Both the position numbers and the translations under genes were made by a program. From Epinephelus fuscoguttatus (lineage: Eukaryota > Chordata > Actinopteri > Perciformes > Serranidae), in contig NC_064760.1 of NCBI RefSeq assembly GCF_011397635.1, positions 30,620,856-30,684,855 of the forward strand: a stretch of DNA of 64,000 nt. Direction: 5' to 3'. Within the stretch, counting starts at the first letter, position 1. Every line of letters starts with the position of its first letter. Shown piece after piece: positions 56,818 to 63,657 of the stretch. The notes beneath the pieces are model-generated. The model made no database searches, was not told the DNA's origin, and worked only from the letters and a program-made list of their open reading frames with translations.

Positions 56818-59800
56818 ATTCACACACACAAGCAATTATGTGCATGTACATTCACAGAAACAGATAATATCGAAGAAGGCCTCGAGGAAACCAGCATCAA
56901 AGTACACATAACACTGAAACAGTGTTTCAAAACACATCAAAGCCTTCAAGATGAATTTCTTGCATATTTTTCTGTTTCTTTATATCTCATTTTTCCCCTC
57001 TCTAATTGACCTGTCTTCACCAATAGGTGCCGGTGCTGCAGCCTATGGACTTGATGGTTGAGGCTACAGCCAGGCGGGTATTCAGTAATGCCCACACCTA
57101 CCACATCAACTCCATCTCTGTCAACTCCGACCTTCAGACGTACATCTCCACCGACGACCTCAGGGTCAACCTGTGGAACCTGGAGATCACAGATCGCAGC
57201 TTCAGTATCCTCTTACACGGGTCTTTTCTGTGTTTAGGAGCTGTTAAAGTCTGCATAAAATGGGTGTAAAGTAGTCCTGTTATTTAGTCCTGTTTGTACA
57301 CAAAATGAGTCACTGTTTTCAGAGCTAAAATTCAAAACAGTTGCAGTTGTTCCTTAGCGCCTTTCTCTCAGACATCGTGGACATTAAGCCAGCCAACATG
57401 GAGGAGCTGACAGAGGTGATCACCTCAGCAGAGTTTCATCCCCAGCAGTGTCACACCTTTGCCTACAGCAGCAGCAAAGGCTCAATACGCCTCTGTGACA
57501 TGAGAGAGGCCGCGCTCTGCGACAAACACTGCAAATGTGAGTACCAGTGGCGTGCATCATGGGAAAAAAAGAGTGACATGAAACAGTCAGCGCTTGTGTG
57601 AAAATATAAAATGTCTATTAATATTTATGGTGCTTCATTATATTTACTGGGCAAGCCACCAAGAAGTGCTGTAAAACTTAAGTGCTAGCATTTCAGTAAT
57701 TTAAAGGTATACTATTGAGGATTTTCCTTAAAGACAATATATAGACTCATCTAAAAGTAATCCCTCTCAATCAGCACATATGAACCAGTATGTATGCGTG
57801 TGGCGGTATATTTTTCTGCAGAGACTCTGCCCTCTGCCTGTATTTTCTTATCTTGCTGTGTTCAGGATCATCCACAGCATGAAGGTGAAGTCAGGACTTT
57901 ACAATAAGGTAGTGACCAGGTGCCAGACTGTAAGCAGTGCACATCAAAGAGGAAGCTATGAAAATCGTGACACACTGCTAAGAAAAAACAAATATGGCAA
58001 GGTGAAACACCAAGTGGACAAAGCTTGTTCCAAAAGGAGAATAAATCTGGGGTGGGCTTTTACTTATGCTGGTGATGACAATTCTTGCATATTTTACCTT
58101 TAACTGTGATATATTCTGCGTATTTTTGTTCCTTCCTGTCATCTAAACGTTGCCTTTTCTGGCAAGCTTTTGCATAAAGTTTAAAAAATAGTTGCATTGT
58201 ACTGAACTGAACTGAAACACTGAATCCCTTTATTTATTTTAACTGAATATTTTTTCCCCCTAAAAACAGTCAAATTTAGATATTGAAAAAACCCACTGTG
58301 TGTTATCTGGTGCTACATGACCGGAGAAAACAGAGGGAACATATCAGTTTGACACAATGCTGGATTTCAGTGGTGCCCCATTTAAATCTGGGGTGGGCTT
58401 TTACTTATGCTGGTGATGACAATTCTTGCATATTTTACCTTTAACTGTGATATATTCTGCGTATTTTTGTTCCTTCCTGTCATCTAAATGTTGCCTTTTC
58501 TGGCAAGCTTTTGCATAAAGTTTAAAAAATAGTTGCATTGTACTGAACTGAACTGAAACACTGAATCCCTTTATTTATTTTAACTGAATATTTTTTCCCC
58601 CTAAAAACAGTCAAATTTAGATATTGAAAAAACCCACTGTGTGTTATCTGGTGCTACATGACCGGAGAAAACAGAGGGAACATATCAGTTTGACACAATG
58701 CTGGATTTTCAATGGTAACAATGATTACAGAGTAAGAGCAAGCTAAAACATGTTTCTGAAAACATCTGGGTCGAGGCAACACAGTAAAATAATCTTGTGT
58801 TATATTCAGTCAGCTCTGCTTAGGTTTACAGTTTGATTTCAGTTTTTTAGCCTCTGTTTTCACTATGCAGGAAACAAAGTGGTGCCCACTCCCTTCTTGC
58901 AAATTCTCCACATTACAGCTAAACAGGGCACTAATAAATGTCTCTAAAGAACATTTTGGGTGAGAAATGGGCAATTCAGTAACATATTCTTGGTTTATAT
59001 TTGATCAGCACTGCCTAGTTTTGATCGGATTTGGTCTACTGTAAGTTTGAGAGACAAAGAGAGGGGCGGGTCTGTCTCTTGATCCACTTCTGTACTCTTT
59101 GTATACAGTGTAGTTGCATGGGAGGCCGGCAATGCAAAATGCAAAAGTATAGATTGCAGGTCAAGGAACAGCCTTGAGAGCCAGCGAAACTCCACCAGAT
59201 GACGTGTTTTGAGTTATCTGGGTGGGGGACAAATAGATCTAGGCACCAGATGGAGGAAAGTTTACTAAATTTATACATACAACCCACATTGTTATGACAC
59301 AAATCTGTAAGAAAATCAGCAAAGTACCATTTTTAGCCCCCCTCCCGAAAAAGTCCAGTATGCCCTAATCTGCGTGGAACTGTCTACCATGAAAAATCAT
59401 CACTCAAAACTTCTAAACACAACTGCTCCTGCAGGAATTTCATCCTAAATCTGGGAGAAATTAACAACATCCGCAGCCAAGATGAAATGTTTTCCCGATG
59501 TCAGCATGTAGCTACATGTAGCAGTGTCAATACTTGCAGTAGCGTACCTGGAGCAGATGACCATAGAAAGAAATCCATCGTGATCAGACGTCAGCTTGTC
59601 CAGAAAGTAGAAAAAACTGTTTTAAATAGAGTATTCAGAATGTTCTGAAACCTGAGGCTTTTGCTCACATGAATTACTTTTACATACGCTTACCTCATTT
59701 TTTCAAACTTTGGCCATATTTAATATGAACATGCATCATTGTAACATAATATATATGACATAATATGAGAAAAAAACGTAAGAGGTCCGCTCCCCTCCCT

Positions 59801-62517
59801 CTATGTATACATAAATACAACATAGTAGCACCATGATTGCAAATTCACACAATTTTTTTCTGCTTCAGCTCCACCTTGTCTGACTGTGAAATGCAGCCCT
59901 CCCCCTGCTCAATATGCCAGGATTGATAACCCATCAATAATTCTCTCTGTGTGTTTCAAACAATGAATGGCCTTCTCTAAAGCTTAACATCAGGTGCATA
60001 CACTTTGGATGAATGAATAATGAATACATTGACATTTTCGCTGCAAAATCAATGGCTTAAGAGCAATTGCATTAGTCCCTCGTGGACACACCTTGTTGTT
60101 CGATAATGCCAGTCATTTCCTCAGACATATTGATGCATTCACTGGACCATGCACTAACACGGCCTGTTGAATTGCGCACGAGCATTTATTTGAGGGCGAA
60201 ATAAGCGTATAAGTATTAGAAAATATTTGGATTTAGGTGTAAATTTTAAGCCAAGATATTTACAGCTGTTTGATATTGACTTGTACGTGCTGTTACTTGA
60301 CAGGTGCTCGCAGTGCTCACATACACATGCACACACACACACTCACAGAGAAGGCAGGTGCTCTCGTTAGCCTCGGGACAGGTCTGTTGATAGCGACCCA
60401 CTGTCTCACTGCATGAGCGGTGTATGGCTCAGAGCGATGAATAATGCCCTCCCTCCCACGCATACACACACAGCTCCTCCTTCCCTTGACATCTACACAC
60501 ACACACACAAAACTTCCTGAACCTTCTACATAAAAACACATACACTCATACCCTCCCATAGCTATGAATTTGGGAGGCTGGTGGTATCAGTCAGTGTTAG
60601 ATTGAGGATGGATGGATGGAGGGACAGGAGAGGATTGCCAAAGCGCAGAGCCCCAGGACAGAGAGAAAGGGACCAAGCAGCCCCCATGCCAACTCCCTAG
60701 GGACCCTATTATACACCCCTGGAGTGGGATGGGAGGGAGGGCAGGGACACACACACACATGCATACATACATGCACATATTGCACACACCCACATATACA
60801 CAAACACTCATTCACTGACACACACAAATCCAGAGGGGCCCAAATGGGCCCAGCACTTTGACATTGATTTGTTTTTCTTATCCCTTCCTCATCCCCCCCA
60901 TTTTTTCATCTCTCACGCTGGATCCCTTGTTAGACTCCCCATTGACACATCACAGAGCTATTCTCCAGGCCTCAGCTGAGGAGGAGGGAAGGGGAGAGAA
61001 TGGTGGGGGCATTTTTGGAGAGATGGAGAGGAGCGAGGGGAGGAAGGGTGGGAGGAAAAAGAGGAGGAGGAACAATAACTTGACAGCTAACGATGGAATG
61101 CCTGGCTCTTATCCCCAGCGTGCTGGCCTGCACACAGATCAGCAGCTGCCAGAATCAATATGAATCATAACCAATATTTACCCAGCATGCTGACCCACGA
61201 CTCTCCCCCTAAACACACACAGAAATAATACCGTGAAGAGATGCAGCTGCTGCAGCAAAACCCTGCATCCTCGCATTGTTGTGGCTGTTATTGTTTGCTA
61301 ATGACGGCCCCCACCACCCAAACAAAATCTGCTTTGTTTTTTCTCCTCGCTGCGAATGATTAAAAGACTTGCGGGTGGAAAAGCATCTCTTCTAAGCAGC
61401 GACCTCCTACAGTGTAAAATGTGTTTTCTCTGTCAGAAGATAACTGCTTTATTGTTTCTTTTTTCTCTCATAGACTTTGAGGAGCCCGAGGATCCCTCCA
61501 CTCGCTCCTTTTTCTCTGAAATCATCTCATCCATCTCTGATGTGAAGTTCAGCCACAACGGGCGCTACCTGATGACAAGGGACTACCTCACTGTCAAGGT
61601 GTGGGATCTTCAAATGGAGAACAAACCGCTGGAGACGTACCAGGTAAGCTTTCATCATGCTTTTACGTGCCTGTCGGACAGCTTGAAGGCTCCAAAGATA
61701 ATCCTAAGTAACGGTTAGGCCGAGATCAAATCAAAACTTATTGATTTCAGACTAATCACTCAACATAATCCTGTTTCTCTGTCACCCTGGCAATCTGTGA
61801 CCGTGTCATCTTTAGCGATGACCCCAGGGGGGCTTATTGAGCAGACTGTCCGTAAAAAGACAGATAGTGACGGTGCCGATGCATCCTGAAGGGCAAAACC
61901 TCCCACTGTGTGGTCACCGGGGTCAGATCCACACTGTCTGATCAGCGGAAGCCATCTTAGGGCAAGTCATGATTGATAAGGCCATCAGCTGGGCTCAAGG
62001 GATTCTCTGTCCATTTCTAGCCACGCCTCCACCTGCTACCTAGCATCTTAGCAGGGGTCACCAGGTCTGGAGGGATTATTGAAAGTAGAGCATATGGCAG
62101 TGCAGCTTATGGTTGTGTGGTTGTCCAATGAAAGGCAATGTGATGAAGTTAAGATGCTGGGAGAGTGTGATCGTAATCCACCAACTACTTCAGATGCTCA
62201 TGTTTTTGTTTGCTTTTTAGGTCCATGACTATTTACGTGGAAAACTTTGTTCTCTGTATGAGAATGACTGCATCTTCGACAAGTTTGAGTGTGTCTGGAA
62301 TGGATCAGACAGGTACGATTTATTTACTTCCATCCATCCATGCATGCATTTATCTAGCTTAATAACCCTTTGCTCTCCTCTGCTCCTCCTCAGCGTCATA
62401 ATGACCGGCTCCTACAACAATTTCTTCCGAATGTTTGACCGAAACACCAAACGTGACGTCACACTGGAGGCGTCCAGGGAGAACAGCAAACCCAGAGCCA
62501 TTCTCAAGCCTCGCAAG
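9839..62517 (+). CDS. ppp2r2b: PP2A 55-kDa regulatory subunit B-beta (partial gene, span; two first exons)
   Basis: B55-beta is the brain-enriched substrate-targeting subunit of the PP2A holoenzyme (A scaffold, C catalytic, B55), a seven-bladed WD40 propeller. Coding segments are: alternative exon 1 of B-beta-2 9839-9917; alternative exon 1 of B-beta-1 41404-41473; shared 49088-49185, 52246-52411, 53323-53435, 57027-57204, 57372-57536, 61474-61643, 62221-62312, 62394-62517. Lengths 98, 166, 113, 178, 165, 170, 92 and 124 fit the conserved PPP2R2 exon plan as I recall it, and all junctions are GT-AG in phase. Residues favour beta over gamma or alpha: [37 protein letters not shown] and RAILKPRK. 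Residues 1-392 of about 443 are present; the last coding exon is beyond the window. Fish may carry two copies (ba/bb); which one this is cannot be decided here. Confidence 0.97.
9918..13660. other. ppp2r2b intron (after B-beta-2 exon), segment a
   Basis: Intronic. It holds a short (TG)n tract at 11686-11706 and otherwise mixed, mostly AT-rich unique-looking sequence. No exon with coding evidence was found. Confidence 0.6.
13317..13363. repeat. (CA)n microsatellite
   Basis: About 23 uninterrupted AC units. Confidence 0.95.
13668..15425. mobile_element. Non-autonomous DNA transposon with inverted ends, disrupted by a SINE
   Basis: The left end reads 'ttctcattcccaggtcatc'-like, then 'aaatactgatgccttgtcacacc'. 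The right end, read on the minus strand, is 'ctcattcccaggccatc', then 'aaatactgacactttgtcacacc'. The interior has 'ggttaggtttaggaaa' on the left and 'ctaaacctaaccaag' on the right, again as inverted partners. No transposase is visible. A related fragment occurs near 29990-30350. The exact ends and superfamily are not settled. Confidence 0.6.
13810..14010 (+). mobile_element. tRNA-derived SINE
   Basis: An A-box-like TGGTAGAGTATGC at about 13829 and a B box GGTTCAATTCC at about 13874 are spaced as in a tRNA gene. They are followed by the 'ggccctttgctgcacgtc' body and 'ctgtcctgtcatgaaaggc' end typical of a common fish SINE. It lies inside the inverted-end element 13668-15425. It is not a functional tRNA gene because the cloverleaf stems do not close. 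Confidence 0.65.
15426..16812. other. ppp2r2b intron, segment b
   Basis: AT-rich intronic sequence. Apart from weak similarity of 15455-15545 to 13735-13800 (tagcaccctttt... and ctttc-gttaa words), I see no gene or defined element. Confidence 0.5.
17454..18498. mobile_element. Foldback element with ~350-bp inverted repeats (TTAA target), inner element
   Basis: TTAA at 17454-17457 and at 18495-18498 flank AGGGAAATTTC...GAAATTTCCCT ends. The left arm (17458 to about 17805) and the right arm (about 18135-18494) are inverted copies with few differences, down to 'gctttccaaagcgc'. The loop of about 330 bp (17806-18134) encodes a Lys/Glu/Arg-rich segment ([17 protein letters not shown] at 17849-17899) and a cysteine-rich domain (see next entry). 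It is inserted in the outer TTAA element 16813-18556. TTAA plus RRG ends suggest a Kolobok-like mobiliser acting in trans. Confidence 0.8.
17934..18212 (+). pseudogene. P2X7 C-terminal-like cysteine-rich domain carried by a foldback transposon
   Basis: An open frame, 93 codons from the first in-frame ATG (17934), contains near residues 12-34 the pattern W-W-C-x-C-x-C-C-x-P-x-P-T-x-x-E-C-x-C-C-K-E-W. The same C-x-C-x-x-C...C-C arrangement occurs in the carboxyl (ballast) domain of the P2X7 ATP-gated channel, and in many fish proteins annotated 'P2X7-like' that are linked to repeats. No channel part (transmembrane helices, ATP site) is present. A preceding charged coding segment (17840-17920) is in another frame and ends in a stop after a possible donor (AACAG/GTAGAG), so the copy is either spliced or frame-broken. 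The distal third runs into the right inverted arm. The function is unknown; it is most likely captured host or transposon cargo. Confidence 0.55.
18557..20135. other. ppp2r2b intron, segment c
   Basis: Intronic. It includes an interval (about 19200-19530) with TATATATAG, TATAAAG and AATAAA words reminiscent of an LTR but without defined ends. Otherwise unremarkable. Confidence 0.45.
20832..22459 (-). mobile_element. Tc1/mariner-type transposon, 1628 bp, with long inverted repeats
   Basis: Ends are CAGTACAGGCCAAAAGTTTG and its inverted copy, flanked by TA at 20830-20831 and 22460-22461, the Tc1/mariner target duplication. The terminal inverted repeats are about 265 bp (20832 to ~21100 and ~22190 to 22459), far longer than the minimal end. 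The left repeat contains the last part of the transposase, so the right repeat holds a reversed copy of the same codons. The transposase is on the minus strand and carries a frameshift. The arms remain nearly identical, so the insertion is fairly young. It sits inside the older element 20136-22947. Confidence 0.93.
20995..22046 (-). pseudogene. Tc1-like transposase, frameshifted, DD38E spacing
   Basis: It starts at ATG 22046 with [12 protein letters not shown], then a paired-like helix-turn-helix ([20 protein letters not shown]). The frame breaks around 21871-21880, where an apparent one-base loss moves the second half into another frame. That second half runs on to the stop at 20995 with catalytic blocks [11 protein letters not shown] (first D), [11 protein letters not shown] (second D) and [15 protein letters not shown] (E). 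Counting from the second D to the E gives 38 intervening residues, not the 34 of classical Tc1. It is therefore probably of the DD38E sibling group (described as Intruder) rather than DD34E. This copy is non-autonomous because of the frameshift. Confidence 0.88.
22948..24500. other. ppp2r2b intron, segment d
   Basis: Intronic and mostly unique-looking. It has a short interrupted CA tract at 23863-23892. No coding evidence. Confidence 0.5.
24505..25440. repeat. Dispersed fish repeat ('caactattggat...' and 'gctaacatgctaaac...' family), copy 1
   Basis: It carries blocks such as 'aactattggataatcatga', 'tggtacagacatccatagtc', 'gctaacatgctaaactaaga' and 'gccactagtatggctgtaga'. The same blocks in the same order recur at 35985-36560, and the last part again at 37030-37110 and 32735-32765. 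It is an interspersed family with unknown ends, interrupted by unrelated sequence at 24780-25100. Confidence 0.6.
25507..25748. mobile_element. Short non-autonomous element with AGGGTTGGG ends (hAT-like)
   Basis: The ends AGGGTTGGGTGATA and, inverted, AGGGTTGGGCAATT bound 242 bp with no coding capacity. Such AGGGTTGGGC.AT ends are common in fish hAT-type miniature elements. No clear 8-bp target duplication was seen. Confidence 0.6.
25825..26480 (-). mobile_element. RTE/Rex3-like LINE 3' fragment with (GGAT)n tail
   Basis: On the minus strand, 26423 to 26007 encodes the end of a reverse transcriptase, with [19 protein letters not shown] and [20 protein letters not shown] blocks. It is followed by frame-broken 3' sequence and a (GGAT)n tail at 25855-25825. 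This is the layout of Rex3-type RTE LINEs in teleosts. It is 5'-truncated and inactive. Confidence 0.8.
26481..29370. other. ppp2r2b intron, segment e
   Basis: Intronic; no coding evidence. Pyrimidine-rich stretches occur at 28225-28390 and a C8-9 run at about 28903-28911. Confidence 0.5.
29371..29447. repeat. (CA)n microsatellite
   Basis: About 77 bp of CA units with one early CT interruption; the longest dinucleotide tract in the left half of the window. Confidence 0.95.
29632..29730 (-). mobile_element. SINE fragment (same family as 13810-14010)
   Basis: On the minus strand it carries the 'gttgcatgtctttcccc-tctctctc' and 'ctgatagc' region of the common SINE tail, then 'caataaaggcatcc'. 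The tRNA head is missing. Confidence 0.45.
29990..30350. repeat. Fragment related to the inverted-end element at 13668-15425
   Basis: It shares 'gtaggttaggttttagca', a 'ctcctgggggaaagtcctgtgg' type block and 'gagccatccaccacccc' with 14390-14530. No ends are visible. Confidence 0.45.
30351..32454. other. ppp2r2b intron, segment f
   Basis: Intronic. It contains a (GATA)n tract at 31360-31380 and a (GACA)n stretch near 31550-31567. No gene was seen. Confidence 0.5.
32455..33480. repeat. Composite of dispersed fish repeats
   Basis: The second half (33060-33450) holds the very common teleost block with 'gtcacagtgaagttgacctt', 'tttggatataaaatttcatc', 'gtgccaaatttgatgaaatt' and 'cctgagatatcacattcatgagaaggggacagatggacaga'-like order. 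The first half has 'agccgctagaatggctgtag', related to 25405-25425. Ends are not determined. Confidence 0.55.
33481..35984. other. ppp2r2b intron, segment g
   Basis: Intronic. It has a purine-rich G/A block at 34805-34865 and a (TG)n tract at 34585-34605. No coding evidence. Confidence 0.5.
35985..36560. repeat. Dispersed fish repeat, copy 2 (family of 24505-25440)
   Basis: The ordered blocks 'ggaaactattgggcagattg', 'gtacagataccctgttcatg', 'gctaacacgctaagatggtg' and 'cagcatgttaacactgacat' match the family. A further tail block is at 37030-37110. Confidence 0.6.
37111..40280. other. ppp2r2b intron, segment h (repeat-poor toward the right)
   Basis: The first part (37111-37700) contains an unidentified, possibly repetitive stretch. 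From about 38400 to 40280 I see almost no microsatellites or recognisable transposons, unlike the rest of the intron. This could be regulatory sequence upstream of the B-beta-1 exon. No exon was recognised; the long open frame at 38899-39402 shows no family features. Confidence 0.45.
40634..40654 (+). repeat. ppp2r2b: (CAG)7 tract upstream of B-beta-1 exon (SCA12-like position)
   Basis: Seven perfect CAG triplets followed by CAC, 750 bp before ATG 41404 on the coding strand. In human PPP2R2B a CAG tract in the promoter/5' region of this same isoform expands in spinocerebellar ataxia 12. The nearby words 'agccagccgcc' and the GC-rich context are compatible with orthology, but the flanks have not been aligned here. 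Confidence 0.85.
41204..41254 (+). repeat. Imperfect CAT/CAC trinucleotide run in presumed 5' UTR
   Basis: About 50 bp of CATCAC/CATCAT units with interruptions, 150 bp before the B-beta-1 start codon. Confidence 0.85.
41404..41473 (+). CDS. ppp2r2b: ppp2r2b alternative exon 1, B-beta-1 isoform
   Basis: 23 codons plus one base. The peptide [20 protein letters not shown] followed by ATE matches the canonical B-beta amino terminus (human starts [20 protein letters not shown]). The donor is GTATTT. It splices to 49088 across a 7.6-kb intron. In the mammalian gene this isoform is mainly cytosolic/cytoskeletal. Confidence 0.95.
42101..42184. repeat. (TC)n(CA)n compound microsatellite
   Basis: TC units to 42146, then CA units from 42149. 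Confidence 0.95.
47510..47562. repeat. (TG)n microsatellite
   Basis: About 26 uninterrupted GT units. Confidence 0.95.
48084..48113. repeat. (CA)n microsatellite
   Basis: About 15 CA units, 37 bp before the X-box. A (TG)n tract follows at 48314-48338. Confidence 0.9.
48150..48163. promoter_or_regulatory. RFX X-box motif (GTCTCCATAGCAAC)
   Basis: A full match to the X-box pattern GTHNYYATRRNAAC, the palindromic dimer site for RFX factors, in unique-looking intronic sequence 0.9 kb before exon 2. Function is inferred from the motif only. Confidence 0.55.
48977..49010. repeat. (CTTT)n tract 77 bp before the exon 2 acceptor
   Basis: About 8.5 CTTT units on the coding strand of ppp2r2b. Confidence 0.95.
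49088..49185 (+). CDS. ppp2r2b: ppp2r2b shared exon 2 (residues 24-56)
   Basis: 98 bp. The acceptor TTGCAG is followed by CT, completing Ala, then [20 protein letters not shown] and [12 protein letters not shown]. The donor is GTAGGA. It encodes the first propeller blade, with the family GDKGGRV turn. Confidence 0.96.
49186..52245. other. ppp2r2b intron 2
   Basis: 3.1 kb. It contains fish repeat fragments (49665-49700 and 50780-51005, same family) and an unidentified, possibly repetitive stretch at 51060-51800 whose minus-strand frame (51380-51787) has no recognisable domain. Confidence 0.5.
50780..51005. repeat. SINE-like dispersed repeat ('gccaaggccaaatgtc...')
   Basis: It has 'ctgccaaggccaaatgtctt', 'ggatccactccaagagttaa', 'caccatgtttcatcaaattg' and 'aacctgccaacagacaaact' blocks, the usual order for a common teleost repeat. 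A short head-only copy lies at 49665-49700. Confidence 0.55.
52246..52411 (+). CDS. ppp2r2b: ppp2r2b shared exon 3 (residues 57-111)
   Basis: 166 bp, from [20 protein letters not shown] through [20 protein letters not shown] to [10 protein letters not shown] plus one base. The donor is GTCAGT. The [17 protein letters not shown] stretch is nearly invariant in B55 proteins; NAAYFLL separates beta from gamma (NAAHSLL). Confidence 0.96.
52412..53322. other. ppp2r2b intron 3
   Basis: 911 bp; no other feature, apart from 'gattgtgagcttcatgcatggctgc' words repeated in part at 52708-52735 and 52838-52865 (a small local duplication). Confidence 0.5.
53323..53435 (+). CDS. ppp2r2b: ppp2r2b shared exon 4 (residues 112-149)
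   Basis: 113 bp, [20 protein letters not shown] then [18 protein letters not shown]; donor GTGAGG. It contains the WD-like DKTVKLW strand. Confidence 0.96.
53620..54230. repeat. Fish DNA-transposon-derived repeat
   Basis: It contains 'gttagcttagcttagcatta', 'aacagggaaacagctagtgt', 'ctaccagcacctctaaaagc' and 'aatccaagatggctgctctg' words that recur widely in teleost genomes. Boundaries are not defined. Confidence 0.45.
54236..54597. mobile_element. Short non-autonomous element with GGGCT(A/G)CA ends
   Basis: The left end reads TAGGGCTACATGATAG; the right end, read in reverse, is TGGGCTGCATAATATG. It is about 360 bp, has no coding capacity, and is probably hAT-like. Confidence 0.5.
54765..54985 (+). 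repeat. Dispersed repeat, copy B (shared with 4870-5140)
   Basis: It has the same ordered blocks as 4870-5140 and lies in the same orientation relative to the window. Confidence 0.55.
55543..55560 (+). repeat. Homopolymer run of 18 G
   Basis: Uninterrupted G18 in intron 4, prone to length error in sequencing and to quadruplex formation. Confidence 0.9.
56345..56389. repeat. (TG)n microsatellite
   Basis: About 22 TG units, 112 bp before a complementary (CA)n tract. Confidence 0.95.
56501..56554. repeat. (CA)n microsatellite
   Basis: About 27 CA units; another CA tract is at 56778-56814. Confidence 0.95.
57027..57204 (+). CDS. ppp2r2b: ppp2r2b shared exon 5 (residues 150-208)
   Basis: 178 bp after AATAG, from [19 protein letters not shown] through [20 protein letters not shown] to [19 protein letters not shown] plus one base; donor GTATCC. 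D193 of the DDLR motif corresponds to the B55-alpha substrate-binding Asp on the top face of the propeller. Confidence 0.96.
57372..57536 (+). CDS. ppp2r2b: ppp2r2b shared exon 6 (residues 209-263)
   Basis: 165 bp, [20 protein letters not shown], then [20 protein letters not shown] and [15 protein letters not shown]; donor GTGAGT. The intron before it is only 167 bp. Confidence 0.96.
57701..59400. mobile_element. Probable DNA transposon (TTAA+AGG left end), internally duplicated
   Basis: The left end TTAAAGGTATACTATTGAGG at 57701 has the same TTAA + AGG form as the elements at 16813 and 17454. The body includes a near-perfect tandem repeat (58043-58708) and an older partial duplication (58765-58850 versus 58945-59030). 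The right end is not clear; 'aaaagtccagtatgcc' near 59350 may be a diverged or truncated terminus. Confidence 0.45.
58043..58708 (+). repeat. Tandem duplication, ~341-bp period, two copies
   Basis: Copy 1 starts at 58043 (aaatctggggtgggc) and copy 2 at 58384. They match over about 325 bp with essentially one base change (aaacgttgcc in copy 1, aaatgttgcc in copy 2) before diverging near 58708. Confidence 0.95.
61474..61643 (+). CDS. ppp2r2b: ppp2r2b shared exon 7 (residues 264-320)
   Basis: 170 bp after CATAG; it completes Tyr264, then [40 protein letters not shown] and [16 protein letters not shown]; donor GTAAGC. The [14 protein letters not shown] and [11 protein letters not shown] stretches are B55 hallmarks. 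Confidence 0.96.
61644..62220. other. ppp2r2b intron 7
   Basis: 577 bp; no other feature seen. Confidence 0.6.
62221..62312 (+). CDS. ppp2r2b: ppp2r2b shared exon 8 (residues 321-350)
   Basis: 92 bp after [26 protein letters not shown] then [10 protein letters not shown] plus two bases; donor GTACGA. The next intron is only 81 bp. Confidence 0.96.
62394..62517 (+). CDS. ppp2r2b: ppp2r2b shared exon 9 (residues 351-392)
   Basis: 124 bp after CTCAG; it completes Ser351, then [40 protein letters not shown] and K; donor GTACAG. The last coding exon (about 51 residues) is not found before the window end. Confidence 0.96.
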
Positions 62518-63657
62518 GTACAGTACTGCTCATCAGTACAAGTCATACCTACCATACACTAAGACTTTGAAAGACTTTTAAAAGAACTAAGTTAAAATAT
62601 TACACCAAACTCCCTTTAAGAAATATGACGTTTTAACAATTCTCTACATGTCTGCAAAAACACATAGCTTTAGAAATGCAAGATAAAAGACGTCATTTGT
62701 CGACAGTATTCTTATCACATCGGCGTCAATATAATCTATAAAAATAAACTGTATTTGTGTACAAACTACATCGTTGATTTTGTTGCTACAACTTGCTACC
62801 AGCCTCCGTTGTTTAGCAGCAATATTTTAGCGTGACAGGGAATGGGAATGAGAGGCAAAACATTTCAGAAATTGAGATTTCTCACTAAAATTAGTGCTGA
62901 CTGGTGGATCAGATACGCTCTGATTAAACACAGACTCCTGTTCCCTTCACAAACGCACCAGTATCAAACATTCCACAAACTGACTATGGAGGCCTGAGCG
63001 TGTCAGCTAATAACAACTGAAACTAATTTTGTGTAATTATGATACATAATATTACAAGTAAACATTTGACTTTGCTACACATATAATTGCTGTATAACTG
63101 ACCCTGTTAGATTTAAGTATTTCCTGTCTGAAAAGGAGTAGGAAGCGAATACTTATTGACTCCTACCCCCTTTTTTATATTTCATCAATGAACTTAATAT
63201 TAAACACAAATATTCCCACTTGCCATCCCAGTGTTCACCATACACACCTTGATCAAGTCAAATGTCACTGAACTTCACTATTTGCCTCAGCCAAGACTTA
63301 AACCTTACAACAATATTAAACATGTTTGAATGTGTCGGAACATCAAGAGGAGAAAAAGACAGCTCACACTGAGTTATATGACCACGTTATATCAACTAAG
63401 CATGCATCAGCGGAGTTAAAAAACACTCAAGATTTTATTCCGACTTTGGATATTTGTCAACCATAGCGAAACAGCAATAGCAATTGGTGTGAGGCTGACA
63501 TTACCTGATATCTGGAATACCTAGGTTTAAGGCAGCTGGATTTGAATATTGTCAGAGTATTTCTATGAGTGAGGAAAATGTTAGATGCCTCCACTTGGCT
63601 TCAGATTAGCATTTTTAGATATCCTGATAACTCGGAATCATCATAGGTAAGCTACCA
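62518..63657. other. ppp2r2b intron 9 (left part)
   Basis: AT-rich intronic sequence with no recognised feature. The final exon was looked for to 64000 and not seen. Confidence 0.55.

Larger units (their letters stand above)
53436..57026. other. ppp2r2b intron 4
   Basis: 3.6 kb, repeat-dense: transposon fragments at 53620-54230, 54236-54597 and 54765-54985, a G18 run at 55543-55560, (TG)n at 55379-55401 and 56345-56389, and (CA)n at 56501-56554 and 56778-56814. No gene. Confidence 0.6.
57537..61473. other. ppp2r2b intron 6
   Basis: 3.9 kb. Its left half is a transposon-derived block with a recent tandem duplication (57701-59400). The right half has short CA tracts (60326-60345, 60493-60509, 60750-60760) and a purine-rich block (60975-61075). 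No other gene. Confidence 0.55.
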
